Below are positions 33,358-41,749 of a stretch of DNA of 64,000 nucleotides, piece after piece (the stretch's first letter is position 1; every line of letters starts with the position of its first letter). Made by a program: the position numbers and the translations under genes. A model generated the notes under the pieces. It was not told where the DNA came from. It saw only the letters and a list, made by a program, of their open reading frames with translations, and did not search any database. Source of the DNA: Syntrophales bacterium. Lineage in GTDB: Bacteria > Desulfobacterota > Syntrophia > Syntrophales > UBA5619. The DNA lies in NCBI GenBank assembly GCA_023229765.1, contig JALNYO010000007.1:62001-126000 (forward strand), written 5' to 3'.

Positions 33358-35943
33358 CTACCCTGCGACTACGATGTTTACCAACTTCTTCGGCACATAA
33401 ACCACCTTGACGATTTTCTTGCCGCTGGTAAGGCCGACAATCCGCTCCTCGGCAAGGGAAAGCGATTTGATTGCATCTTCCTCCTCATCGGCGGCCACGG
33501 TTATCCGGCTGCGCACCTTGCCGTTGATCTGAAGCACGATCGTGATTTTTTCCTCGGAGGCGACCCCATGATCGAACTCAGGCCAGGCTGCGTCTAAAAG
33601 CGGCCCCTTTCCCCCGATCATGGCCCAGAGCTCTTCCGTGACATGGGGGACAATCGGGGCAAGGAGGGTAATGACCGCCTCCACCGTCTCCCGGACAACG
33701 GCAAAGCCCGTTTGATCATCTTTGGGAGGCCGCGGCAATTGATACAGGGCATTGACCAGTTCCATTACGGAGCTGATCGCGGTGTTGAAATGGAATCGCT
33801 CTTCAATATCGGCGGTCACCTTGCGGATCGTCTGATGGGTCTTGCGGCGCAGCGCCTTGAGCTCCCCTGCAAGCGGCTGTTTCCCGTCGAACGGCTTGAC
33901 ATCCTTGATATCATCGAGATAATCGCCGATGATTCTCCATATCCTGTTGAGGAAACGGAAACCTCCCTCCACCCCCTGGTCGCTCCATTCGAGATCCTTC
34001 TCCGGGGGCGACGCAAAAAGGCAAAAGACCCGTACCGTATCGGCGCCGTAGGTGTTGATCAGGTAATCGGGATCGACGACGTTCTTCAGCGACTTCGACA
34101 TCTTTTCCGTCTTGCCGATTGCCACATCCTGGCCGCAATGGGTGCATTTTCCTTCCTTGACCTCTTCGGGGAAAAGATAGCCGTGCGTCGGGCAGCGCAT
34201 TGTCTCCTTGCAGACCATTCCCTGGGTCAGCATGTTGGTGAACGGTTCGTCAACGCCCACTACGCCGAAATCCCTCAGCATCTTCGTATAGAAGCGTGAG
34301 TAGAGCAGGTGCAGGATCGCGTGCTCTATCCCACCTATGTACTGATCAACCGGCATCCAGTAGTCTATTTTTTTTCTGTCCAGCCCCGGTTTGACGTCAT
34401 GATCGGCGCTGCAGAACCGCTCAAAATACCAGGATGACTCGACAAAGGTGTCCATCGTATCGGTTTCGCGCCGGGCCGGTTTGCCGCAGCGGGGACAGGT
34501 CGTTTCGACAAAAGACTGGTGCTTGGCAAGGGGAGAGCCTCCCTCGCCGCTGAATTCCACATCCATCGGCAGCACCACCGGTAGCTCCTCCTCTGGCACC
34601 GGCACAACCCCGCAATCTGCACAGTTGATCATTGGGATCGGGGCGCCCCAGTAACGCTGGCGGGAGATTCCCCAGTCCCGCAGGCGGTACTGGATCGTCT
34701 TTTTGCCCCGGCCGAGCCCCTCCAGATGAGCGGCAATCGCCTCAAGAGCCGAGCGGTTCCCCATTCCGTCAAAATGGCCGGAGTTCACCAGCACGCCGTC
34801 CCCGTCGTAGGCCTCCGTCATTGTTTGAACGTTCAGTGTGCGATCCGGGGGCTGGATGACAACGATCAGCGGCAGGTCATATTTTCGGGCAAATTCGAAG
34901 TCGCGCTGATCGTGGGTAGGAACGGCCATAACGCAGCCGGTGCCGTAATCGGCCAGAACAAAGTTTGCCGCATAGATCGGCATCTTTCGTCCTGTGACGG
35001 GGTTCAGGCAGTGGCTGTCCAAAAAAACGCCCTCTTTTTCGTAGTAGTCAGAGGTGCGCATCTTCTTGTCCTGCTTCTTTATTTTCTCAACAAAAGCGAG
35101 CACCGCCGCTTCATTCGGCTTGCCGTGGGCCAGCTCAAGAACCAGTGGATTCTCCGCCGCGACAAGCATGAACGTGGCGCCGTAAATGGTATCCTGGCGG
35201 GTAGTAAATATCTTGATCTCGCCGTCGCCTTCGGCCATCGGGAAAGAGGCCTCGCAACCGTAGCTTTTGCCGATCCAGTTTTTCTGCATCGCCATCACCC
35301 GCTCCGGCCAGCCGGGAAGCTTGTCGCAGTAATCAAGCAGCTCCTCGATATAATTGGTAATCCGGAAAAACCACTGTTTCAGATACCGCTCATTAACCTC
35401 GGAGCCGCAGCGCCAGCAGCACCCGGACTCGACCTGTTCATTGGCAAGCACCGTCTGACATTGCGGGCACCAGTTCACGGTGGAGTCCTTCTGGTAGGCA
35501 AGTCCTTTTTCGTACATCCACAAGAAGAAGAGCTGCTCCCATTTGTAGTATTCCGGCTCGCAGGTCGCCAGCTCCCGGTCCCAATCATAGCTGAAACCCA
35601 TTCGCTTCAGTTCCCGCTTCATGTTTTTTATATTGTCGTGCGTCCAGACGGAAGGGTGGATGTTGCGTTCGATGGCGGCGTTCTCCGCCGGAAGGCCGAA
35701 GGCGTCCCACCCCATCGGATGGAGAACGTTGTAGCCCCGCATCCGCTTGTACCGGGCCACGACATCGCCGATTGTGTAGTTGCGCACATGGCCGATATGG
35801 ATCCGCCCGGAGGGATAGGGAAACATCTCGAGCAGATAGTACTTCTTTTTATCAGGATCTTCCGTTACCTTGAAGAGCTGCTCATCCTCCCAGCTTTTTT
35901 GCCACTTCTCTTCTATTTCCTTGGGATTGTATTTTATTTCCAT
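33358..35943 (-). CDS. leuS: Leucyl-tRNA synthetase
   Basis: This 861-residue class I synthetase charges tRNA-Leu. The HIGH motif is in PYPSGRIHIGHVRNYTIGD near residue 41; the editing domain (CP1) holds TTRQDTIYGATFMLVA near 245; KMSKS is in KTEKMSKSLKNVVDPD near 617. A zinc-type element CTHCG is seen near 600, and the C-terminal anticodon and tail domains are complete. The ATG at 35943 is used rather than the TTG three bases earlier. It is followed closely by lptE and preceded by nusB with 21 bases between. Confidence 0.98.
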   Translation of the reverse strand: MEIKYNPKEIEEKWQKSWEDEQLFKVTEDPDKKKYYLLEMFPYPSGRIHIGHVRNYTIGDVVARYKRMRGYNVLHPMGWDAFGLPAENAAIERNIHPSVWTHDNIKNMKRELKRMGFSYDWDRELATCEPEYYKWEQLFFLWMYEKGLAYQKDSTVNWCPQCQTVLANEQVESGCCWRCGSEVNERYLKQWFFRITNYIEELLDYCDKLPGWPERVMAMQKNWIGKSYGCEASFPMAEGDGEIKIFTTRQDTIYGATFMLVAAENPLVLELAHGKPNEAAVLAFVEKIKKQDKKMRTSDYYEKEGVFLDSHCLNPVTGRKMPIYAANFVLADYGTGCVMAVPTHDQRDFEFARKYDLPLIVVIQPPDRTLNVQTMTEAYDGDGVLVNSGHFDGMGNRSALEAIAAHLEGLGRGKKTIQYRLRDWGISRQRYWGAPIPMINCADCGVVPVPEEELPVVLPMDVEFSGEGGSPLAKHQSFVETTCPRCGKPARRETDTMDTFVESSWYFERFCSADHDVKPGLDRKKIDYWMPVDQYIGGIEHAILHLLYSRFYTKMLRDFGVVGVDEPFTNMLTQGMVCKETMRCPTHGYLFPEEVKEGKCTHCGQDVAIGKTEKMSKSLKNVVDPDYLINTYGADTVRVFCLFASPPEKDLEWSDQGVEGGFRFLNRIWRIIGDYLDDIKDVKPFDGKQPLAGELKALRRKTHQTIRKVTADIEERFHFNTAISSVMELVNALYQLPRPPKDDQTGFAVVRETVEAVITLLAPIVPHVTEELWAMIGGKGPLLDAAWPEFDHGVASEEKITIVLQINGKVRSRITVAADEEEDAIKSLSLAEERIVGLTSGKKIVKVVYVPKKLVNIVVAG

Positions 35944-35964
35944 CAAATCGCTCCGATAAATATG

Positions 35965-36420
35965 TCAATTCCCGCCTTCGCTGCCGCCCGCTTCGTTTTT
36001 GCCGGGCAATTTTTCGTAGAGGGCGTCCAGAATGCCATTAATGAACGACCCCGAATTTTCCGAGCCATAGATCTTGCCGAGATCAATGGCCTCGTTCAAC
36101 GCCACCTTCGGCGGGACCTCGGGGCAAAACAGCAGTTCATAAATGGCCATCCGCAGGATGCTCTTATCGACGCGCGACATCCGGCCAATTGACCAATTCT
36201 CGGAATTGCCGCTGATCAGCCTGTCGATTTCCAGCCGGTTTTTCCAGGCGCCTTCGACAAGCTCATTGGAAAATCTTCTTATTTCTTCCGACATTTCTCC
36301 GGAGGCATTGTCAAAATTGGCCCAAAAAAGGGCAATCGCATCGCCCAGCTCGCCCTCATGGGTGTCTAAACCATAAAGAATTTGAAGCGCTATCTCCCTT
36401 GACTTCCGCCTTTTGTGCAT
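35965..36420 (-). CDS. nusB: Transcription antitermination factor NusB
   Basis: This 151-residue all-helical protein binds boxA RNA with S10 during rRNA transcription. The start MHKRRKSREIALQILYGLD, the central WSIGRMSRVDKSILRMAIYELLF and C-terminal PPKVALNEAIDLGKIYGSENSGSFINGILDAL are diagnostic. The ATG at 36420 has GAGG 6 bases upstream; a longer frame adds 26 unsupported residues. It sits after ribH, as is usual. Confidence 0.97.
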   Translation of the reverse strand: MHKRRKSREIALQILYGLDTHEGELGDAIALFWANFDNASGEMSEEIRRFSNELVEGAWKNRLEIDRLISGNSENWSIGRMSRVDKSILRMAIYELLFCPEVPPKVALNEAIDLGKIYGSENSGSFINGILDALYEKLPGKNEAGGSEGGN

Positions 36421-36469
36421 TCGTTCCTCTAACTTAGCTGGTCTGGTCCGAGAAATCTGTATAACTGGT

Positions 36470-36940
36470 TCAGACGGACAGGTTTCTGAACAGATCAACC
36501 ATTTCTATGGCAGACATGGCTGCATCCCAGCCCTTGTTTCCCATCTTGGCGCCGGCTCGTTCAATGGCCTGCTCGATGGTGTCCGTGGTCAGAACTCCAA
36601 AGGAAATCGGCACTTCCGTCTCCAGACCGACCATGGCGATTCCTTTGGCAACCTCGGAACTTATGTACTCAAAATGGGGGGTGGCGCCCCGGATGACGGC
36701 GCCCAGACAGATAACGGCGTCGTATTTGCCGCTTTTTGCCATCTTTTTTGCGGCAAGCGGCAATTCAAAGGCGCCGGGCACCCGTACGATCCTTATATCC
36801 TTTTCCTCCCCGCCCGCTCTTGTAATTGCGTCTATCGCCCCATCAATCAGGCGAGCGCTGATAAAATCGTTGAACCGACTGGCCGCGATTCCAAATCGCA
36901 TTCCCTTTGCAACTATCTTTCCCTCAATAATTTCCGGCAT
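36470..36940 (-). CDS. ribH: 6,7-dimethyl-8-ribityllumazine synthase
   Basis: This 156-residue enzyme makes the last riboflavin precursor from 5-amino-6-ribitylaminouracil and dihydroxybutanone phosphate, usually as a 60-mer or decamer. Motifs: GIAASRFNDFISARLIDGA, IVRVPGAFELPLAAKKMA near residue 50, LGAVIRGATPHFEYISSEVAKGI near 80 and GVLTTDTIEQAIERAG with KGWDAA. The ATG at 36940 is chosen since MPEIIEGK is the usual beginning. It is flanked by ribBA and nusB. Confidence 0.97.
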   Translation of the reverse strand: MPEIIEGKIVAKGMRFGIAASRFNDFISARLIDGAIDAITRAGGEEKDIRIVRVPGAFELPLAAKKMAKSGKYDAVICLGAVIRGATPHFEYISSEVAKGIAMVGLETEVPISFGVLTTDTIEQAIERAGAKMGNKGWDAAMSAIEMVDLFRNLSV

Positions 36941-36973
36941 CTTTCTTCTCCTTTGCATAGGAAAGGTTTCTTT

Positions 36974-38176
36974 CTACAACTCCAGAATATGTCCCATCTT
37001 GTTTTTTTTGGTCTGAAGATATTTAATATTATTGTCATTCGGCTTTATCTCGATCGGCACCCGTTCGGTGACGGTGAGTCCGTATCCATCAAGACCGACG
37101 ATCTTTTTGGGGTTATTGGTCATCAGGCGCATCTTCCTCACCCCCAGATCGGCGAGGATCTGGGCGCCGATTCCATAATCCCGCAGATCCTCTTTAAAGC
37201 CAAGGCTGATATTGGCCTCCACCGTGTCGAGACCCTGGTCCTGAAGGTTGTACGCCTTCATTTTATTGACCAGGCCAATTCCCCGGCCCTCCTGGTGCAT
37301 ATAGACAATCACCCCTTTGCCGGCATCATCGATCATCTGCATTGCCCGGTGCAGTTGGTCGCCGCAATCACACCGCTCGGAACCGAAGACATCGCCGGTC
37401 AGACACTCCGAATGCACCCGCACGAGCACCTCATCCTCGGGTTTTATCTCCCCTTTCACCAGCGCCACGTGCTGTATGTCGTCAACATCATTCTCATAAA
37501 CGATAACTTTGAAAATACCTCCGTACCGTGTCGGAACCGTGGCCGTCGCCGCCCGGCGGATAAGGGATTCGTGCTGCATCCGGAAGTCGATCAGATCCTT
37601 GATCGTGACAATCTTGAGGCTGAACTCCCTGGCAAAGTTCTCCAGATCCGGCATCCTTGCCATCGTGCCGTCATCCTTCATAATCTCGCAAATAACTCCG
37701 GCCGGCTTCAGGCCGGCAAGCCGGGCCAGATCAACGGAACCTTCTGTCTGGCCGGTGCGAACCAGCACCCCTCCCTTGCGGGCGCGGATCGGGAAAATAT
37801 GCCCGGGACTGACAAGGTCGTCCGACTTCGCATTGTCGGCAACCGCGGCCAGGATTGTCGTCGCGCGATCCGCCGCCGAGATGCCCGTTGTCACCCCCTG
37901 TTTGGCCTCGATGGAGACGGTAAAGGCGGTATTGAAACGGGAACGGTTATCCCTGACCATCGCCGGCAGGCGCAGGTTATCGGCCGCTTCCTCGGTAAGG
38001 GTCAGACAGATCAACCCCCTGCCGTAGCGGGCCATGAAGTTGATCGCCTCCGCCGTGACAAATTCCGCCGCCATGAACAGATCGCCCTCGTTTTCACGAT
38101 CCTCGTCATCCACCAGGATAACCATCTTGCCGCTGCGGATATCAACCATTGCCTCTTTGATGCTGCTTACACCCAT
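36974..38176 (-). CDS. ribBA: Bifunctional 3,4-dihydroxy-2-butanone-4-phosphate synthase / GTP cyclohydrolase II
   Basis: This 400-residue fusion has RibB at residues 1-205 (VDDEDRENEGDLFMAAEF near 21, HIFPIRARKGGVLVRTGQTEGSVDLARLAG near 136) and RibA at 205-400 (VRVHSECLTGDVFGSERCDCGDQL near 249 with three zinc Cys, then YMHQEGRGIGLVNK near 295 and RKMRLMTNNPKKI). It supplies both early branches of riboflavin synthesis. GAGGAGA precedes the ATG. It is part of ribE-ribBA-ribH-nusB; ribD is missing from this cluster. Confidence 0.98.
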   Translation of the reverse strand: MGVSSIKEAMVDIRSGKMVILVDDEDRENEGDLFMAAEFVTAEAINFMARYGRGLICLTLTEEAADNLRLPAMVRDNRSRFNTAFTVSIEAKQGVTTGISAADRATTILAAVADNAKSDDLVSPGHIFPIRARKGGVLVRTGQTEGSVDLARLAGLKPAGVICEIMKDDGTMARMPDLENFAREFSLKIVTIKDLIDFRMQHESLIRRAATATVPTRYGGIFKVIVYENDVDDIQHVALVKGEIKPEDEVLVRVHSECLTGDVFGSERCDCGDQLHRAMQMIDDAGKGVIVYMHQEGRGIGLVNKMKAYNLQDQGLDTVEANISLGFKEDLRDYGIGAQILADLGVRKMRLMTNNPKKIVGLDGYGLTVTERVPIEIKPNDNNIKYLQTKKNKMGHILEL

Positions 38177-38252
38177 GATATCTCCTCTGAAATTATCTCA
38201 GCCCCGCCCGTTAAATTATCAGGCCGGAAGCTTGATTTGCCTGTCATTCCCT

Positions 38253-38933
38253 TTATTTTATAAACCCGGAACGGGACAGCATTTCCAGGCTGATTCCCTC
38301 TTTTGCTCCCTCTTCCGGCGGAACCGCATCGCCCCGGTTGCTGCCGCTTGCAAGCTTCTCTATGTATCTGGCGATGATGTCGGTTTCAATGTTGACGTCA
38401 TCCCCTCCCTTTTTTATCCCGAGCGTTGTCCCGGCGGCTGTATGCGGGATGACGTTAACATAAAATCTGTCTTTTTCACAGCGATTGACGGTAAGGCTGA
38501 TGCCGTCCACGGTGATCGACCCTTTAACCACGACATACCGGGCCAGTTCGGGACTAATTGCAAACCCGAAGAGCAGAGACCCGGAACGGGGCGTTTTCTC
38601 GATTATTTTTCCTGTCCCATCGACATGGCCAAGGACAATGTGCCCTCCCAGACGGTCGCTTAACCGCAGCGCCTTTTCGAGATTTACCTGTCGTCCCGGT
38701 TGCAGATTGCGGAGGGTTGTTTTGGCCAGCGTTTCCGCGGAAACGTCCACCGTGAATGCCCGTCCGGAAATGGCGGTGACCGTCAGGCAGGCGCCGTTTA
38801 CAGAAATGCTGTCCCCCGCCTTTACATCGTCAAGCGGCAACGCGGTTTCTATTTCCAGCAGGGCGTCCTCTCCCCGGCTCGCCATCCGCCGGACTGAACC
38901 CATCGCCTCAGTTATTCCCGTGAACAATATCAT
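38253..38933 (-). CDS. ribE: Riboflavin synthase, alpha subunit
   Basis: This 226-residue enzyme dismutates two lumazines to riboflavin. It is a tandem repeat of two similar barrels: MILFTGITEAMGSVRRM and DSISVNGACLTVT in the first, GHIVLGHVDGTGKI and GSITVDGISLTVN in the second, followed by a C-terminal helix. The start ATG overlaps the nrdR stop by one base (TGATG), implying translational coupling. The tail is somewhat longer than usual. Confidence 0.96.
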   Translation of the reverse strand: MILFTGITEAMGSVRRMASRGEDALLEIETALPLDDVKAGDSISVNGACLTVTAISGRAFTVDVSAETLAKTTLRNLQPGRQVNLEKALRLSDRLGGHIVLGHVDGTGKIIEKTPRSGSLLFGFAISPELARYVVVKGSITVDGISLTVNRCEKDRFYVNVIPHTAAGTTLGIKKGGDDVNIETDIIARYIEKLASGSNRGDAVPPEEGAKEGISLEMLSRSGFIK

Positions 38934-39457
38934 CACCCCGGATTGTTCTTCTTCTCCTTTTTATGAACACCAAGCTGCGCTTTATGGACATTAAGCGTCG
39001 CTTTTTTCTTGCGCAGAATATCCTTCAATTCGTCAAAAAAATCGCTTACATCGCGAAATTCCCGGTAAACCGAGGCGAAACGGACATAGGCGACGCCGTC
39101 GAGCTGCTGGAGCTCCTGCATGATCGTTTCGCCGATCACCTGAGAGGGAATCTCCTTGCCCGGAAATTCCTGGCAGACATGCTTGACATTTTCCACCACA
39201 GCCTCGATGGAATCCGTGCTTATCGGACGTTTCTCACAGGCCTTTTTAATCCCGGAGCTTATCTTCAGCGGGTCGAAGGGCTCCCGGCGGCCATCTTTTT
39301 TAACGACAACCGGCAGCATTTCCTCAACAAATTCGTGGGTTGTAAAACGCTTGCCGCAACCGAGACACTCCCGTCTGCGTCTTATTTCGTTTCCGTCCCG
39401 GCTGATTCTGGAGTCTGTAACCCGGTCTTCATAATAGCCGCAAAAAGGGCACTTCAT
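38933..39457 (-). CDS. nrdR: Transcriptional repressor NrdR with repeat-derived C-terminal tail
   Basis: This 174-residue regulator of ribonucleotide reductase genes has an N-terminal zinc ribbon (MKCPFCGYYEDRVTDSRISRDG...CLGCGKRFTTHE) and an ATP-cone (VVKKDGRREPFD...) sensing ATP/dATP. The family is about 150 residues; here the final 20 or so, K-A-T-L-N-V-H-K-A-Q-L-G-V-H-K-K, are encoded by two copies of the 21-bp repeat. The insertion stays open because the codon that reads TAG in the porB copies is ACG or CAG here. It overlaps comEB by 4 bases (ATGA). Confidence 0.96.
   Translation of the reverse strand: MKCPFCGYYEDRVTDSRISRDGNEIRRRRECLGCGKRFTTHEFVEEMLPVVVKKDGRREPFDPLKISSGIKKACEKRPISTDSIEAVVENVKHVCQEFPGKEIPSQVIGETIMQELQQLDGVAYVRFASVYREFRDVSDFFDELKDILRKKKATLNVHKAQLGVHKKEKKNNPG
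38962..39003. repeat. Tandem pair of the 21-bp repeat inside nrdR
   Basis: Units at 38962-38982 and 38983-39003 match the core TGAACATTAAGCTTCGC with 3-5 differences each. They encode the extra C-terminal tail of NrdR in register A-(T/Q)-L-(N/G)-V-H-K. Confidence 0.85.
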
Positions 39458-39912
39458 CGCAGCGACACCTCAATCCCCGCTTCTGCCAACATCTCTTTCG
39501 CCAGAGGATCATGGTAGTCATTGCTGACTACAACGCGCACAACCCCGGCGTTAATCAGCATTTTTGCACAGATGCTGCACGGGTAGTTAGTGCAGTACAG
39601 GGTGGCGCCCTTCGTGCCGGCCCCATGCAGGGCGGCTTGAATAACGGCGTTTTGTTCAGCGTGCAGCCCCCGGCAGAGTTCATGACGCTCACCGGAAGGA
39701 ACCTGACACTGCTCCCGCAGACACCCAACCTCGCCGCAGTGCCGGATCCCTGTGGGAGCGCCGTTGTATCCTGTGGAAAGGATAAACCGGTCGCGGACAA
39801 GCACGGCGCCTACATGGCGGCGCAGACAAGTCGAGCGTTTGGCAACAACTCCGGCGGTTTCCAGGAAGTAATCATCCCAAGGGGGACGTATGTTTTGCTG
39901 CTCTCTTTCCAT
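39454..39912 (-). CDS. comEB: dCMP/cytidine deaminase-family protein (ComEB-like)
   Basis: This 152-residue zinc deaminase probably converts dCMP to dUMP for thymidylate synthesis. The catalytic HAE motif is in CRGLHAEQNAVIQAA near residue 79; the zinc Cys pair is in YCTNYPCSICAKMLINAG near 108. The early GYNGAPTGIRHCGEVGCLREQ matches ComEB/dCMP deaminases. In this position many bacteria have ribD, which carries a similar deaminase domain, but no reductase domain is present and the HAE context fits dCMP deaminase. It overlaps nrdR. Confidence 0.92.
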   Translation of the reverse strand: MEREQQNIRPPWDDYFLETAGVVAKRSTCLRRHVGAVLVRDRFILSTGYNGAPTGIRHCGEVGCLREQCQVPSGERHELCRGLHAEQNAVIQAALHGAGTKGATLYCTNYPCSICAKMLINAGVVRVVVSNDYHDPLAKEMLAEAGIEVSLR

Positions 39913-39956
39913 CTGTGGCCACTGCCCTGTCTATTGGAAATCAACGGGGATTCCAA

Positions 39957-41213
39957 TCAGCGATTATCCCTTATCCTTTGTGGATAGAGGGGGAAGCGTT
40001 CGCACAGAACGCTTACCTCCTGACGCACCTCGGCAAGCCGTTTTTCGTCGTGGATATTCTTCAGCACGGAGGTGAAGAACCCGGCAATCTGCTTCATCTC
40101 CGCTTCTTTCATTCCCCGCGTTGTCAGGGCGGGGGTTCCGATACGGATTCCGCTTGTTGTTTGCGCCCCCCTGGTGTCGTAGGGGATGCGGTTTTTATTG
40201 ATGGTGATGCCGGCCCGGTCAAGGGCTTCCTGCGCCTCGCTTCCTGAGATGCCGACACTCGTTAAATCTACAAGCATCAAATGGTTATCGGTTCCGCCTG
40301 TCACTAAGCGAAAGCCATCCGCAAGCAGTTCGTCGGCAAGGGTTTTGGCATTTTTCAAGATCTGTCCCTGGTAGAGGCGAAACTCCTCGGTCAGGGCCTC
40401 TTTCATGGCTACCGCCTTGGCCGCGATAATATGCATCAGCGGACCTCCCTGCATGCCGGGGAAGATGCTTTCGTCCAATTTCTTCGCGTATTGCTTTTTG
40501 CAGAGGATAAGACCACCGCGGGGTCCGCGGAGGGTCTTGTGGGTGGTCATGGTCACGAACTCGCAGCACGGCACCGGGGAAGGATGAAGGCCGGCGGCAA
40601 CCAGACCGCCGATGTGGGCGATATCGGCCAAAAGCAGCGCCCCGGTCTCATCGGCGATCTTCCGGAATTTTTCGTAATCGATAATCCGGGGATAGGCGCT
40701 GGCGCCGACCACGATGATCTTGGGCTGATGCTGCCGGTTCAGGGCGGCAACCTGATCGAAATCGATGGTTTCCGTTTCCCGGTCCACCCCGTAGAAAAAG
40801 CTCCTGTATAATTTCCCGGAAAAACTCACCGGGCTTCCATGCGACAGATGCCCGCCGTGGGAGAGGTCCATGCCCAGAATCGTATCTCCGGGCTTCAGAA
40901 CCGTACAATAGACGGCCATGTTGGCCTGAACGCCGGCATGCGGCTGGACATTCGCGTGTTCGGCGCCGAAGAGTTTTTTGCTCCGGTCAATCGCAAGCTG
41001 CTCCACGATATCGACAAATTCGCACCCGCCGTAATACCGATGCCCTGGATATCCCTCGGCGTACTTGTTTGTCATAACGCTTCCCTGGGCCTCCAGCACC
41101 GCCTCGCTGACAAAATTCTCCGAGGCGATCATCTCCAGCTTCCCGGCCTGTCTTCTCGTTTCCCGGCTGATAGCGTCAGCGACTTCCGGGTCGGCCTGCA
41201 TCAAATAGGACAT
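39957..41213 (-). CDS. glyA: Serine hydroxymethyltransferase
   Basis: This 418-residue PLP enzyme interconverts serine and glycine with tetrahydrofolate. Motifs: SENFVSEAVLEAQGSVMTNKYAEGYPGHRYYGGCEFVD near residue 33, NVQPHAGVQAN near 88, DIAHIGGLVAAG near 197 and the PLP lysine in VTMTTHKTLRGPRGG near 225. Length and C-terminal domain are normal. It lies between rpiB and comEB on the same strand, a one-carbon/nucleotide neighbourhood. Confidence 0.98.
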   Translation of the reverse strand: MSYLMQADPEVADAISRETRRQAGKLEMIASENFVSEAVLEAQGSVMTNKYAEGYPGHRYYGGCEFVDIVEQLAIDRSKKLFGAEHANVQPHAGVQANMAVYCTVLKPGDTILGMDLSHGGHLSHGSPVSFSGKLYRSFFYGVDRETETIDFDQVAALNRQHQPKIIVVGASAYPRIIDYEKFRKIADETGALLLADIAHIGGLVAAGLHPSPVPCCEFVTMTTHKTLRGPRGGLILCKKQYAKKLDESIFPGMQGGPLMHIIAAKAVAMKEALTEEFRLYQGQILKNAKTLADELLADGFRLVTGGTDNHLMLVDLTSVGISGSEAQEALDRAGITINKNRIPYDTRGAQTTSGIRIGTPALTTRGMKEAEMKQIAGFFTSVLKNIHDEKRLAEVRQEVSVLCERFPLYPQRIRDNR

Positions 41214-41288
41214 CTGTCTTCTTTCCTCCCGCGATAATGAATATACGACGTTTTCCCGTTACAAGAACCGTTTTCCCATTTACGACCA

Positions 41289-41747
41289 TCAACCAGTCGT
41301 TTTCTGCTCCCCTTGGGTTATCTTGTCTAAACGCCGTTTATGACGCCCCCCCTCAAAGGGCGTCTCGAGCCATGTCTGAAGAATTTTTGCGGCAGTCTCC
41401 GGATCGGTCTTTCTCCCGGCGAGCACAAGGATGTTGGAATCGTTGTGCAGGCGGCTCAGACGGGCCGTTTCCGGATCAAGACAAAGCGCGCCCCGGACGC
41501 CGGGAAAGCGGTTGGCGACAATCGACATCCCGATCCCGGAGCCGCAGATCATAATTCCCCGGGTAAAAAGCCCCGTTGAAACAGCCTCTGCAACCTTTTT
41601 ACCGAAATCAGGGTAATCCACCGCTGCTTCACTGTCTGTGCCGACATCGGTCACGGAAAACCCGCGGCCTTCCAGAACCGGCTTGAGCGCCTCCTTCAGC
41701 ACAAAGCCCGCATGATCCGCTCCAATTATGATCTTGTCAGCCGCCAT
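41289..41747 (-). CDS. rpiB: Ribose-5-phosphate isomerase B
   Basis: This 152-residue isomerase interconverts ribose-5-phosphate and ribulose-5-phosphate. IIGADHAGFVLKEALK at the start, DVGTDSEAAVDYPDFGKKVAEAV near residue 35, and the CGSGIGMSIVANRFPGVRGALC active-site segment near 68 are diagnostic. It begins 2 bases after the fabF stop codon. Confidence 0.97.
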   Translation of the reverse strand: MAADKIIIGADHAGFVLKEALKPVLEGRGFSVTDVGTDSEAAVDYPDFGKKVAEAVSTGLFTRGIMICGSGIGMSIVANRFPGVRGALCLDPETARLSRLHNDSNILVLAGRKTDPETAAKILQTWLETPFEGGRHKRRLDKITQGEQKTTG

Positions 41748-41749
41748 AA

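Noticed and set aside
34726..36192. 488-residue plus-strand ORF
   Set aside because: Antisense to leuS and nusB, no family features.
36413..38263. 616-residue plus-strand ORF
   Set aside because: Antisense to ribH and ribBA, whose active sites are intact.
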